Shown here in pieces: positions 1 through 7,719 of a DNA stretch of 64,000 bases; the first letter of the stretch is position 1, and every line of letters starts with the position of its first letter. Under the pieces are notes generated by a model, which was not told the DNA's origin, searched no databases, and saw only the letters and a list, made by a program, of their open reading frames with translations. The DNA lies in contig NZ_RBIL01000001.1 in the NCBI RefSeq assembly GCF_003633755.1, positions 729,426-793,425 on the forward strand, read 5' to 3'. The translations under genes and the position numbers were made by a program. This stretch comes from Solirubrobacter pauli. GTDB lineage: Bacteria > Actinomycetota > Thermoleophilia > Solirubrobacterales > Solirubrobacteraceae.

Positions 1-307
1 ACAACTGTGCCGTCCGTGGTGCGGCTTCGTGAAATCGGGAGCCTGTGGCCGCCGGCCCAGCACACGCCCGGCACCTGGTCGGTCGAGGAACGATGGGACT
101 GCGGCGCGCTGAATCGTCCACCCGTAACGTACACGAATGACGACGGAGCGGACGCGGGCGCGGCGGCAGCGAATTAGCTCTCCCTCCTCGCCCGTGCCTT
201 TGATGCTCCATACCGTACATCGGAGGTCCAAGCGTTCACGTGGGCTCGGGCCTCGCGGCGACGAGCGGGCACCGGCGGTGTCGCCTGCCGGACGACTCGG
301 GTGGTGG
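1..307. other. Left edge, no gene recognised
   Basis: No reading frame here has convincing codon usage. A short plus-strand frame exists at 137-343, but it is Arg/Ser-rich and runs into the 3' end of the next gene on the other strand, as expected for chance open frames in GC-rich DNA. I see no RNA gene or repeat. Confidence 0.4.
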
Positions 308-862
308 TCAGGGACGCTCGGCGATCCACTGCTCGAGCCGTGACCGGTCCAGCCGCTCGAGCGCCGGGTAAAGGTCCGAGGAGACCGTGACGAAGCGGCG
401 CAGTTCCTCCCGATGGTCGCTGTCGCTATAGACCCGGGTGGGATGTCCGACGCCGTGCAGCTCACCGTCAACGGTCGTCTCGTCCAGGATCTTCAGGAGC
501 TCGCCGAGAGTCGGTAGCTCAGCGAGCTCTGCGATCGGCGATCTGAACGGGATCTCGTCGTCGTTGGTGACCACGATGCGGAAGCGACCGTCGGTCGTCG
601 GCACCGCGTACACCGATGAGATCCCTCCCCCGCCCGGACGACCGGCGTCGGTCTCCACGTCGGCGAGCTCATACGCAGGCACGTCGATGTCGCCGTGGGG
701 GTCGGGCTCGACGCCGGCCGGCAACGCGACCCAGCCCGGGAGTTGCTGGTCGTTCCCGGCCAACGCCCACCCCGGCACTGTGCTCGTAGGCGAGCTCGAT
801 TGCCGGCGCCACGCAAGCAGTTCGTCGGAGGGGGGCCAGGTAGCGTCGGTCGGTGCAGACAT
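308..862 (-). CDS. Hypothetical protein, 184 aa
   Basis: I do not recognise this gene. The frame opens upstream to 967, but the extra residues are low-complexity Arg/Pro/Ala, so I place the start at the ATG at 862 (protein begins MSAPTDATWPP). The product is acidic and looks soluble, with no signal peptide or membrane segment. The middle (about residues 50-110) reads like beta strands (VYAVPTTDGRFRIVVTND) and the C-terminus like a charged helix ending LDRSRLEQWIAERP. The layout is reminiscent of SMI1/KNR4-type or SUKH-like immunity folds, but no diagnostic motif is visible and I do not assign it. It is divergent from the PD-(D/E)XK/HD/HNH fusion gene at 1006, so the two could share a control region at 863-1005. 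Confidence 0.6.
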   Translation of the reverse strand: MSAPTDATWPPSDELLAWRRQSSSPTSTVPGWALAGNDQQLPGWVALPAGVEPDPHGDIDVPAYELADVETDAGRPGGGGISSVYAVPTTDGRFRIVVTNDDEIPFRSPIAELAELPTLGELLKILDETTVDGELHGVGHPTRVYSDSDHREELRRFVTVSSDLYPALERLDRSRLEQWIAERP

Positions 863-1005
863 CGCCGCATCCTGCCAGCCCTTGATCATCGGCGGCGCCA
901 GTGAAGCGCCACCGGGACGGCCCGTCCGAGGTGTGGCCGCGGCTGGTGTCGCACGTCGCCGCGACACCCGTCAGGATTTCCTCCCGTCAAGCGACCTTGG
1001 ATGCG

Positions 1006-3027
1006 ATGACGCGAATCTACATCCCGTCTCACGGCGCGCAGGACTGGCGCTGGCTGTTGGCCAAACCCCGCCTGCACTGGCGCCACGGCGCGTCCGCGAA
1101 AGCGCTCGCCGACAGCTGGGAAGCCGGCGACCCGTGGCCGGCCGAGATCCGGTCCGCGCTGGCGGCCAGCGGCTTCGGCGAACTCGAGTTGTTGTTCGCC
1201 GCCCCGGAGCACGAGACGCCGCTGCCCGGGGGTTCACGCGCATCACAGACCGACCTGCTGGTGCTCGCCCGACGCCCGGCAGGCGACCAGATCGTGTTCG
1301 CGGTCGAGGGCAAGGTCAACGAGCCGTTCGGCGACCACGCTGTCGATCAGTGGCGGGTCCAGAGCGACAGCCAGGGCCGCAAGGACCGGCTGGCGTTCCT
1401 GCTTGACCGGCTGGGTCTTGCCGACGACGCTTCGGTGGCGAGCCTGCGCTACCAGCTGCTGCACCGCACGGTCGCCGCGCTGCTCGAAGCCGAGCGCTTC
1501 GGGGCGCCTGAGGCCGTGATGCTCGTGCACTCGTTCAGTGCAACCGCCGAATGGCGTGACGACTACGTGAGCTTCGCGCGCGCCCTCGGCGCCGACCCCG
1601 ACGAGCAGCCGATCGTGCCCGCGCAGGTGCCGGGCGACGTGACCCTGCATCTCGGCTGGGTCACCGGGCCCGTTGAGCCTGACGTCCCAGGTCAGCGGCT
1701 CGGCGCGCGCTTTGACCGGGCCGTGCGGCTCGCCCGCGAGCTCCACGCGGCGCAACAGCGAAAGGGCACGCAGATCCCGTACCTCGCGCACCTGCTGGGC
1801 GTCGCATCGCTGGTGCTCGAGGACGGCGGATCAGAGGACGAGGCGATCGCGGGGCTGCTGCACGACGCCGTCGAGGACCAGGGGGGCGCCCGGACGCTGC
1901 GCGAGATCGAGCAGCTCTTCGGACGCGAAGTCGCCCACATCGTCGCCGCCTGCTCGGACACCGACGTGGTCCCCAAGCCGCCGTGGCGTGAGCGCAAGGA
2001 GGCCTACATCGCTCACCTGGCCACCGCACATCCGTCCGTGCTGCGCGTCTCGCTGGCCGACAAGCTCCATAACGCGCGAGCGATCCAGTACGACCTGCAA
2101 TCCGGCGCGGACGTGTGGCGCCGCTTCAACGCCGGTCGCGACGAAGTGCTCTGGTACTACGGCGCCCTGGCCGACGCTTTCCTGCAGCGCGGTGCCGGCC
2201 CAATGGCCGTCGAGCTGCAACGGACCGCGGCCGCCATCGCGGCGAATGCGCCCGATCGTTCTGCTCCGGGGGGCGGTCGCGAGACGGTCGTCAGCTCGCC
2301 GAAGGTCGCGGTCACCGTCGAGCCCGTGCCCGAGGAGCCCGCCGAAGGTGTGCCCGCGGCACTGGTCATCCCCGAGCCCGATAACGCCGTCGCCGACCAG
2401 CTCGCGCGCGTCGTACGTGCGCTCGTGGCCCGCGAGCCTGACCAGGCCCTGGCCGAGATCTCCAGCCTGGCGGGCGTCACCGCCCGCACGCATCCGATCG
2501 AGCGGATGCCGACGTTGCCCCGGGGGCAGTGGCCCAAGTCGACGCACGGGCAGACCCGCAATCCCGCGATCGGAGTGATCGCCCGGGTGTACGTCCGCGA
2601 CGGATTCACGTGCGGCTGGTGCGGGCGCCAAACGATTCCGACCCAGGTGCTGCGGCTTCTATCGCACGCGTTTCCGGAGCAATTCCCGTACCACAACGCG
2701 TGGAAGATGGACATCGCTCCGCGGGCGTACTGGGACATCTCGACCAGCCTGGATCACGTGCGTGCCGTCTCGATGGGTGGCGACTACCAGGCCCCCACGA
2801 ACCTGGTGACCGCGTGCGCGCGCTGCCAGTACCAAAAGAGCAACCTCCCAGTCGAGGCGCTGGGTTGGACGTTGCGCAGCGACGGCGACCGGTGGTCCGG
2901 GCTCGTCGACCAGTACGCCGCGCTGTGGGAACAACTCGGCAAGCCAGACACAGCCGAGCACAGCAAGTGGGTTCGTGCCTTCGCGGCGGCACTGAATGCC
3001 GAGCCCCTTCCTGTACCCGAGTGCTGA
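1006..3027 (+). CDS. PD-(D/E)XK-like (DUF6946-type) / HD hydrolase / HNH endonuclease fusion
   Basis: The 673-aa protein has three separate catalytic-looking regions. Residues about 1-200 resemble DUF6946 and carry a PD-(D/E)XK-like pair, TDLLVLAR near residue 81 and AVEGKV near 101. Residues about 240-420 are an HD domain of the SpoT/MESH1 type: His in PYLAHLLGVA near 257, the HD pair in LLHDAVED near 285 and Asp in LADKLHNAR near 350. Such domains hydrolyse (p)ppGpp-like nucleotides. A Pro-rich linker follows. The C-terminus (about 530-620) is an HNH nuclease with CGWC, LDHVRAVSMGG and CARCQ, i.e. two CxxC zinc knuckles around the HNH core. I chose the ATG at 1006 because the upstream in-frame GTG extension (to 901) is low-complexity and overlaps the divergent gene. 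No strong ribosome binding site is visible. The combination suggests a toxin-like or anti-phage effector; that role is inference. Confidence 0.8.
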   Translation: MTRIYIPSHGAQDWRWLLAKPRLHWRHGASAKALADSWEAGDPWPAEIRSALAASGFGELELLFAAPEHETPLPGGSRASQTDLLVLARRPAGDQIVFAVEGKVNEPFGDHAVDQWRVQSDSQGRKDRLAFLLDRLGLADDASVASLRYQLLHRTVAALLEAERFGAPEAVMLVHSFSATAEWRDDYVSFARALGADPDEQPIVPAQVPGDVTLHLGWVTGPVEPDVPGQRLGARFDRAVRLARELHAAQQRKGTQIPYLAHLLGVASLVLEDGGSEDEAIAGLLHDAVEDQGGARTLREIEQLFGREVAHIVAACSDTDVVPKPPWRERKEAYIAHLATAHPSVLRVSLADKLHNARAIQYDLQSGADVWRRFNAGRDEVLWYYGALADAFLQRGAGPMAVELQRTAAAIAANAPDRSAPGGGRETVVSSPKVAVTVEPVPEEPAEGVPAALVIPEPDNAVADQLARVVRALVAREPDQALAEISSLAGVTARTHPIERMPTLPRGQWPKSTHGQTRNPAIGVIARVYVRDGFTCGWCGRQTIPTQVLRLLSHAFPEQFPYHNAWKMDIAPRAYWDISTSLDHVRAVSMGGDYQAPTNLVTACARCQYQKSNLPVEALGWTLRSDGDRWSGLVDQYAALWEQLGKPDTAEHSKWVRAFAAALNAEPLPVPEC

Positions 3028-3412
3028 GCGGGCCCCGGCGCACGCTCGCGGGTGAGGTCACCGTTGTAGGACCAGCGTGTCGGGTCATTTTGTCCACCTC
3101 CAGCTGAGGTGCCTCGAAACGTCGCGAGCGGGCGTGGCTGAGGACGGGTACGCATCCGGGTTGAGCCTGAAGCTGCGGGTCTTCTCACGGATCTACCGGC
3201 GTGGCGACCGGCGCATGCCCCTGACGAAACCGCCGTCGCGCTGTCTTCGTCGGACTTCTCACGCGCGGCCGTGCGCTTCAATTGCAACCGGCACCGGCAG
3301 CCAGGTGGGCGCCCCTCGAAGGGGAAGGACAAATGAGCGCGATTACCACGCAGGCCCCCGGGGACTGCACACCCCGCGACTGGGACAGGAGCTCACCTGG
3401 CGGGAGCTCGAG
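3028..3412. other. Intergenic region upstream of the recombinase gene
   Basis: This 385-base gap separates the triple-fusion gene from the recombinase. The recombinase frame is open back to 3077, but the upstream part has Arg/Ser-rich, non-coding-like composition, so I treat it as leader. I found no tRNA, clear promoter or terminator. Confidence 0.4.
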
Positions 3413-5296
3413 ATGAGCTCCGCGGATGACGGGCCGATCGCCCCCGAACTGAACCCCGCACTCGTGGAACGCATCGCGCACAGGGTCCTCCTGCGGCTGG
3501 TCAGCGACAGCCGCGGCGACGACTTTCAGTTGCTCACCGTCGCCCAAGTCGCGCGTCGCTTGCAGGTGCATTCGAGCTGGGTCTATGCCAATGCTCGACA
3601 GTTAGGCGCGTTGCGCCTTGGGACTGGCCCCAAGGCGCCCCTGCGCTTCGATCCGCGCCGCGTCGCGTTGGCGGTCGGGGACCCGTCCCTTCCGGCGGCC
3701 GGGCCGTCAAGCGCGCGCAGGCGCCCGGAGCCGCCAGCCCTCCGGCGGTTGCCGTCGCTGCCCACACCCGCACGCGGGCACCAGTCGGCGGCGTCCACCG
3801 GACCGTCAACCGGCGCCGCTGAGACCCGATGTGGACGTCGGCCCACAGGTCAGGTCAGGAAGACGTGGCGCAAACGTGACGAGCAATGGCGCTTCGCGCT
3901 GCGGATCTGGTGGCAGGGCGAACGCGTATGGGTGCCCCTCGGACTTGAAGCCGACGGCTGGAACGACTACCGCGCGAAGCTCGAGCTGGAGAACGTGACG
4001 CGCGAGATCGCCGCCGGTGTCTGGCGCCCGCCGACGCCGCAGCCGCTCGACCCGGGCGACCGCAATCCGATCTTCCGCGAGTTCGCCACCTTCTGGCTCG
4101 ACGAGAAGCAGCCGGACCTCGAGCGCAGCACGTACGACGACTACCGGAACCTGCTGACCAACCACGTGCTGCCGGCGTTTCACGACAAGCGCCTGTCGGA
4201 GATCAACTACGAGGCGATCAACGCGTACCGGACGGCGCGGCTGCGCGAGGGCGCCAGGCGCAAGCGGGCGAGCGAGGCGGGTGTGCCGCTTCACGGTCGC
4301 CCCGGGCGACCGCTGCGGCCGTTCGGCGCGCGGCAGGTCAACGCCAGCGTCCGGCTACTCGCCCAGATCCTGGATCGCGCCGTGCGCTCGGAGAGGTTCG
4401 ACCTGGAGCACCACCGCGCGCGGGAGCGCGAGCTGAAGGTCAAGCGCGAGAAGCCGGTCTACAGACGCTTCCTCGAAGTCGACGAACTGCTCGACGTGCT
4501 CGACGCGGCCCTGGAGATCGACCAGCGCTCGAGCCCCGAGACGCTGGAACTGGGGAAGACGGTGCGCCACCTGCGCGAGATCGAACGGCTGCCGTGGACG
4601 CGCATCGCGGCCACGATCGGCCGAGCGGAATCGACCACGATCTGGCTCTCCCGACAGACCGCGGGCGGTCGGCGCGCGCGCCGGGCGATGATCGCGACAC
4701 TGGGCTTGTCCGGCCTCCGCGCCCACGAGGTCGCGGATCTGCGCCGTCGCCACCTGGACTTCACCCACGGGCGCATCGTCATCGCCGACGGTAAGACGTA
4801 CGGCAGCGTCCGCGAGGTCCACATGTCGCCGTTCCTGCGCGAGGAGCTGCTGGTCTACGTCGCGGAAGTCGGGCAGACCGGCGCTGACGAGCTCGTGTTC
4901 CCGACCCGGCGGGGCACGCCGCACTCGCGCCAGAACCTCAACCGCCGCGTCCTGGCGCCGGCCGTCGCACGCGCCACGCAAGCCCGAGCGACGCGCGGCG
5001 ACGCGGTGCTACCGCCCGCGATCACACCGCACACGCTGCGCCGCACGTTCGTCACGCTCTCGGCGCAGGCCGGGCGCAGCCCCTCGTGGATCCAGGCGCA
5101 GATCGGCCACGCCGACATGACCACGATGCAGCGCTACTACATGCAGGCCTCGCACTCAGAGACGCAGCCCCGAATGAAGCGCCTCGTCGAGTACGTGCTC
5201 GATGAAGCCGGCATGACGAACCAAGCCCACGCACCGACCGGCGAGGCTCGGCAAACGCTCTTGCTCCCCGACGATCCCGCCGCCCCGGGTATCTGA
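3413..5296 (+). CDS. Tyrosine recombinase (phage-type integrase) with HTH segments
   Basis: This site-specific recombinase of 627 aa is longer than usual for phage-type integrases (350-450 aa). An N-terminal helix-turn-helix (about residues 40-70, LLTVAQVARRLQVHSSWVYA) precedes a Pro/Arg-rich linker, an arm-binding/SAM-like core-binding domain (about 220-330, DYRNLLTNHVLPAFHDKRL) and the catalytic domain. Catalytic residues are visible: Arg in GLSGLRAHEVADL (about 433), HTLRRT (about 540), the GH box in QIGHADMTTMQRYYMQ and the nucleophile Tyr near 574. Between the core-binding domain and the first catalytic Arg lies an extra segment with a second HTH-like stretch (WTRIAATIGRAESTTIWLSRQ, about 394-415). 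The start is the ATG at 3413. It is probably the integrase of the element carrying part of this island. Confidence 0.88.
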   Translation: MSSADDGPIAPELNPALVERIAHRVLLRLVSDSRGDDFQLLTVAQVARRLQVHSSWVYANARQLGALRLGTGPKAPLRFDPRRVALAVGDPSLPAAGPSSARRRPEPPALRRLPSLPTPARGHQSAASTGPSTGAAETRCGRRPTGQVRKTWRKRDEQWRFALRIWWQGERVWVPLGLEADGWNDYRAKLELENVTREIAAGVWRPPTPQPLDPGDRNPIFREFATFWLDEKQPDLERSTYDDYRNLLTNHVLPAFHDKRLSEINYEAINAYRTARLREGARRKRASEAGVPLHGRPGRPLRPFGARQVNASVRLLAQILDRAVRSERFDLEHHRARERELKVKREKPVYRRFLEVDELLDVLDAALEIDQRSSPETLELGKTVRHLREIERLPWTRIAATIGRAESTTIWLSRQTAGGRRARRAMIATLGLSGLRAHEVADLRRRHLDFTHGRIVIADGKTYGSVREVHMSPFLREELLVYVAEVGQTGADELVFPTRRGTPHSRQNLNRRVLAPAVARATQARATRGDAVLPPAITPHTLRRTFVTLSAQAGRSPSWIQAQIGHADMTTMQRYYMQASHSETQPRMKRLVEYVLDEAGMTNQAHAPTGEARQTLLLPDDPAAPGI

Positions 5297-6002
5297 AGGC
5301 GACGCTTGATCCTTGTTTTCGGCAAGCGGTGCAGCTTCGAGCTTCGAGCTCGCATGGCGGCGCGTCGGCCTTGCTCGTACGCGTCCTGTGTCTGCGCGTC
5401 CGGCTCCTCGCTCGAGAGTGGTCGTTCCGTCGAACATCGATGAGCGGCTCCGAAGGCACCGCGATGCGGATACAGGTAGGTGATGGTCATTCCGTGCGCG
5501 CTCTGCGCCGGTCGGCAAACCACGACCGGTCACCGATGGGGGTTGGAGCTCGAGGATTCGAACGGAGCGCGGCTGGCTCGTGCCCCTCGCGACCGCTGTG
5601 CTGCTGCTCGCGGGACGCGCTGTCGGTCCAGCCGCGGCGGGCCAGACGCGGGGCCCGATCGCCATCCCGAACGGCGTGAACGCCGATCACGCTGAGTCGC
5701 GGGCGGACCTTGTGCACGCAGGCCGGTGCCTTGTCAGCTCGGCACCGTGGCACCGGTCCAACCTGACCACCGAGCCCACCGCCGCTGACGCACTCGCCTC
5801 GACCGCCGGGCCCCCTGGCGCGGCAGCCGGATCTGAGCGGTGCGCAGCGCCCAGACTAACCCGCGTGCGCACCGGCGTCGCCGCCGCGGAGCGCACGCCG
5901 GAAGATGGGTTGCGGCCGCCGACCAGCTTCAGCGGACGATCGTCGGATAGTCCAGGGGTGGACGGTTGACCGTGAACGCCGTACCGTGCCGGACGCTGCA
6001 GG
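5297..6002. other. Intergenic region downstream of the recombinase gene
   Basis: This is 706 bases without a convincing gene. It includes the tRNA-3'-end-like sequence at 5543-5563. From about 5580 an open frame begins with a signal-peptide-like stretch (PLATAVLLLAGRAVGPAAAG) but then becomes low-complexity. It could be the remnant of a secreted-protein gene disrupted near an integration site. Short CGAGCTT-type tandem repeats occur near 5333-5351. Confidence 0.4.
5543..5563 (-). other. tRNA 3'-end-like sequence, possible attachment-site remnant
   Basis: Read on the minus strand, this block has a perfect T-loop (GTTCGAATCC) followed by a seven-base acceptor-like stretch (GAGCTCC) and A, as at the 3' end of a tRNA-Ala-like gene. 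The rest of a tRNA is missing: the upstream T-stem half does not pair, and no anticodon arm is visible. A truncated tRNA 3' end 246 bases beyond an integrase gene is what an att duplication usually looks like. No second copy was noticed in the window, so the call is tentative. Confidence 0.25.
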
Positions 6003-6641
6003 ATGTTGACGGCCGACCACGATTACACGCTGCTGTTCCGGTGCCCGATGTGCGCGACGGCCAACCGGATGCCCGCTGAGGTTCGGGCCGCTCTGCGCTG
6101 CGGCGCCTGCCGTTTGGACATCGACACGTGGCTTAAGGACGCGTTCGTCGATTTGAGCGCCTTCTGGCGAGCCGCGATCGCCACGCTGGCGACGATCTAC
6201 CGTCCTGAGCTGTACCCGCTGCTCGAGCAGGCCCTCACGGAGCGACATCGTCCGTGCCGCGAGGCCGCGTGGCGCGCGCTCACCGAGCCGATCGCCATCG
6301 AGCGCGAACGTGGCCAGGTCGCGCACGCGCCGTGCTTGCTGGACCGGCTGACGGCCGATCAGCGAGCGAGCCTGCGGGTGCGCGTGCCGCGGGCCGCAGC
6401 CGTAGTCGGGCCGACGACGCGCCCGTCGTCACCGGCGCTCCCGCGCCAGGACGCGGCACCCGGCCGACGCGCACGACCCCCGGCGGCCAAGCCCTACACA
6501 CGGCCGCGGCCGGAACCGGAGCGGGCGGTCGCTGATCGGGCCTTCGATAGCAGTAGCGCCTTCGATGGGCTCTCGCTACGGGAGCTCGCCACCGCCGCCC
6601 GTGAGTTGGCCGCGCAGCTCGAGAACGCGCCGCCGCGGTAA
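6003..6641 (+). CDS. Zinc-ribbon hypothetical protein, 212 aa
   Basis: I do not recognise the family. The N-terminus holds a likely zinc ribbon: CPMC near residues 14-17 and CGAC near 33-36. A helical middle follows (residues 40-110, FWRAAIATLATIYRPELYP), then a disordered Pro/Arg-rich linker and a short C-terminal helix (LSLRELATAARELAAQLEN). The ATG at 6003 places the ribbon directly at the N-terminus; the ribosome binding site is weak. The gene is convergent with the kinase/helicase operon, whose last gene ends at 6697. The protein could bind nucleic acid through the ribbon, but nothing identifies a substrate. Confidence 0.6.
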   Translation: MLTADHDYTLLFRCPMCATANRMPAEVRAALRCGACRLDIDTWLKDAFVDLSAFWRAAIATLATIYRPELYPLLEQALTERHRPCREAAWRALTEPIAIERERGQVAHAPCLLDRLTADQRASLRVRVPRAAAVVGPTTRPSSPALPRQDAAPGRRARPPAAKPYTRPRPEPERAVADRAFDSSSAFDGLSLRELATAARELAAQLENAPPR

Positions 6642-6696
6642 GCACTGCCCGCACCGGTCACGCGGCTCGCGAGCGCCGGAAACCGACGTTCCCGCT

Positions 6697-7719
6697 CTAG
6701 TCGCCACCCATGATCGCCCGGCGCGCCGCGAGGCGACGCTCGCGGATGATCTCGCTGGGTGCGCGGTCGGTGAGCAGCGCCACCGTGGGCTCGGTGAGCG
6801 CGTACTGCTCTGTGAGCGCGTGCGTGACGGTCTCGTCCGTGCCGGCGCGCAGCACCTGCGTGACCGCCTCAGCCCGGTCGAAGGCGGCAGCGGCGCCGAG
6901 CTGATCGAGGAACGCCCGGACCGAGGAGAAGCGGTCGGCCGGGCGCTTGGACAGCGCGCGCGCGATCGCGCGCTGCGTGGCCGGTGCGGCGGCGGACGGC
7001 AACGGCTCGGGGACGCCTTCGAGATGGCGGCGGGGCCACGCGTCGGACAGCGTGTCGAACGGTCCCCGGCCCGTCAGGATGAACTGGGCGACGCAGGCCA
7101 ACGCGTACTGATCGCTGGCCGGGGTCGCCGGCTCCCCCCGCCAGAGCTCGGGAGCCATGTAGGCCGGTGAGCCGACGATCGCGCCCGCGCGGGTCAAGTG
7201 GCCGGTGTCGTGGACCGCGCTCGCGATCCCGAAGTCCGTGAGCAGCGCGTGCTGGTCGCGAGCACCGGGTGCCCACAGCAGCACGTTGTGCGGCTTGACG
7301 TCACGATGTACGAGCCCTGCGTCGTGCACCGCCTGGAGCGCGGAACCCAGCTGCCCCAGCACCGTCGTCGCGTCGCTCGGCTTCAGCGGACCGTTCACCC
7401 TGACCTGCGTCTGAAGATTAGGGCCGTCCACGAACCGCGTCGCGATGTAGACGCGGCCCGAGGCCGCATCGACCCCGGCCGTGTACACGGGAACGATGCC
7501 GACGTGCTCCACGCGCGCGGCCAACGTGATCTCGCGCTGAAATCGCGTCGCGGCGGACGCGTCCCCGACGAGGTGCTCAGCCAGCACCTTCAGCGCCACG
7601 CGACGCTCGAGGGCGCGGTCGCGGGCTTCGTAGACCTCACCCATGCCGCCTCGGCCGTGCAGGCGGAGCAGTTCGTAACCCGCGATGCGACGGCTCGCCG
7701 ACGGCGCCGGTTCAGCCAT
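6697..7719 (-). CDS. Serine/threonine protein kinase (PknB-like, cytosolic)
   Basis: The 340-aa protein has a complete Hanks-type kinase core. It shows the glycine loop HGRGGMGEVYEA (residues 21-32), the ATP-anchoring Lys in VALKV (about 44), the catalytic loop HRDVKPHN (about 136), the DFG motif in LTDFGIAS, and APE in YMAPELWRG. The tail after the kinase domain (about 270-340) is short and has no transmembrane helix or PASTA repeats, so the enzyme is probably soluble. The frame is open to 7803, but I use the ATG at 7719. It overlaps the stop codon of the upstream helicase gene by eight bases (ATGGCTGA), so the two are translationally coupled. Linked kinases in defence operons commonly act as signal transducers or phosphorylate host targets. 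Whether this one controls the helicase is inference. Confidence 0.9.
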   Translation of the reverse strand: MAEPAPSASRRIAGYELLRLHGRGGMGEVYEARDRALERRVALKVLAEHLVGDASAATRFQREITLAARVEHVGIVPVYTAGVDAASGRVYIATRFVDGPNLQTQVRVNGPLKPSDATTVLGQLGSALQAVHDAGLVHRDVKPHNVLLWAPGARDQHALLTDFGIASAVHDTGHLTRAGAIVGSPAYMAPELWRGEPATPASDQYALACVAQFILTGRGPFDTLSDAWPRRHLEGVPEPLPSAAAPATQRAIARALSKRPADRFSSVRAFLDQLGAAAAFDRAEAVTQVLRAGTDETVTHALTEQYALTEPTVALLTDRAPSEIIRERRLAARRAIMGGD

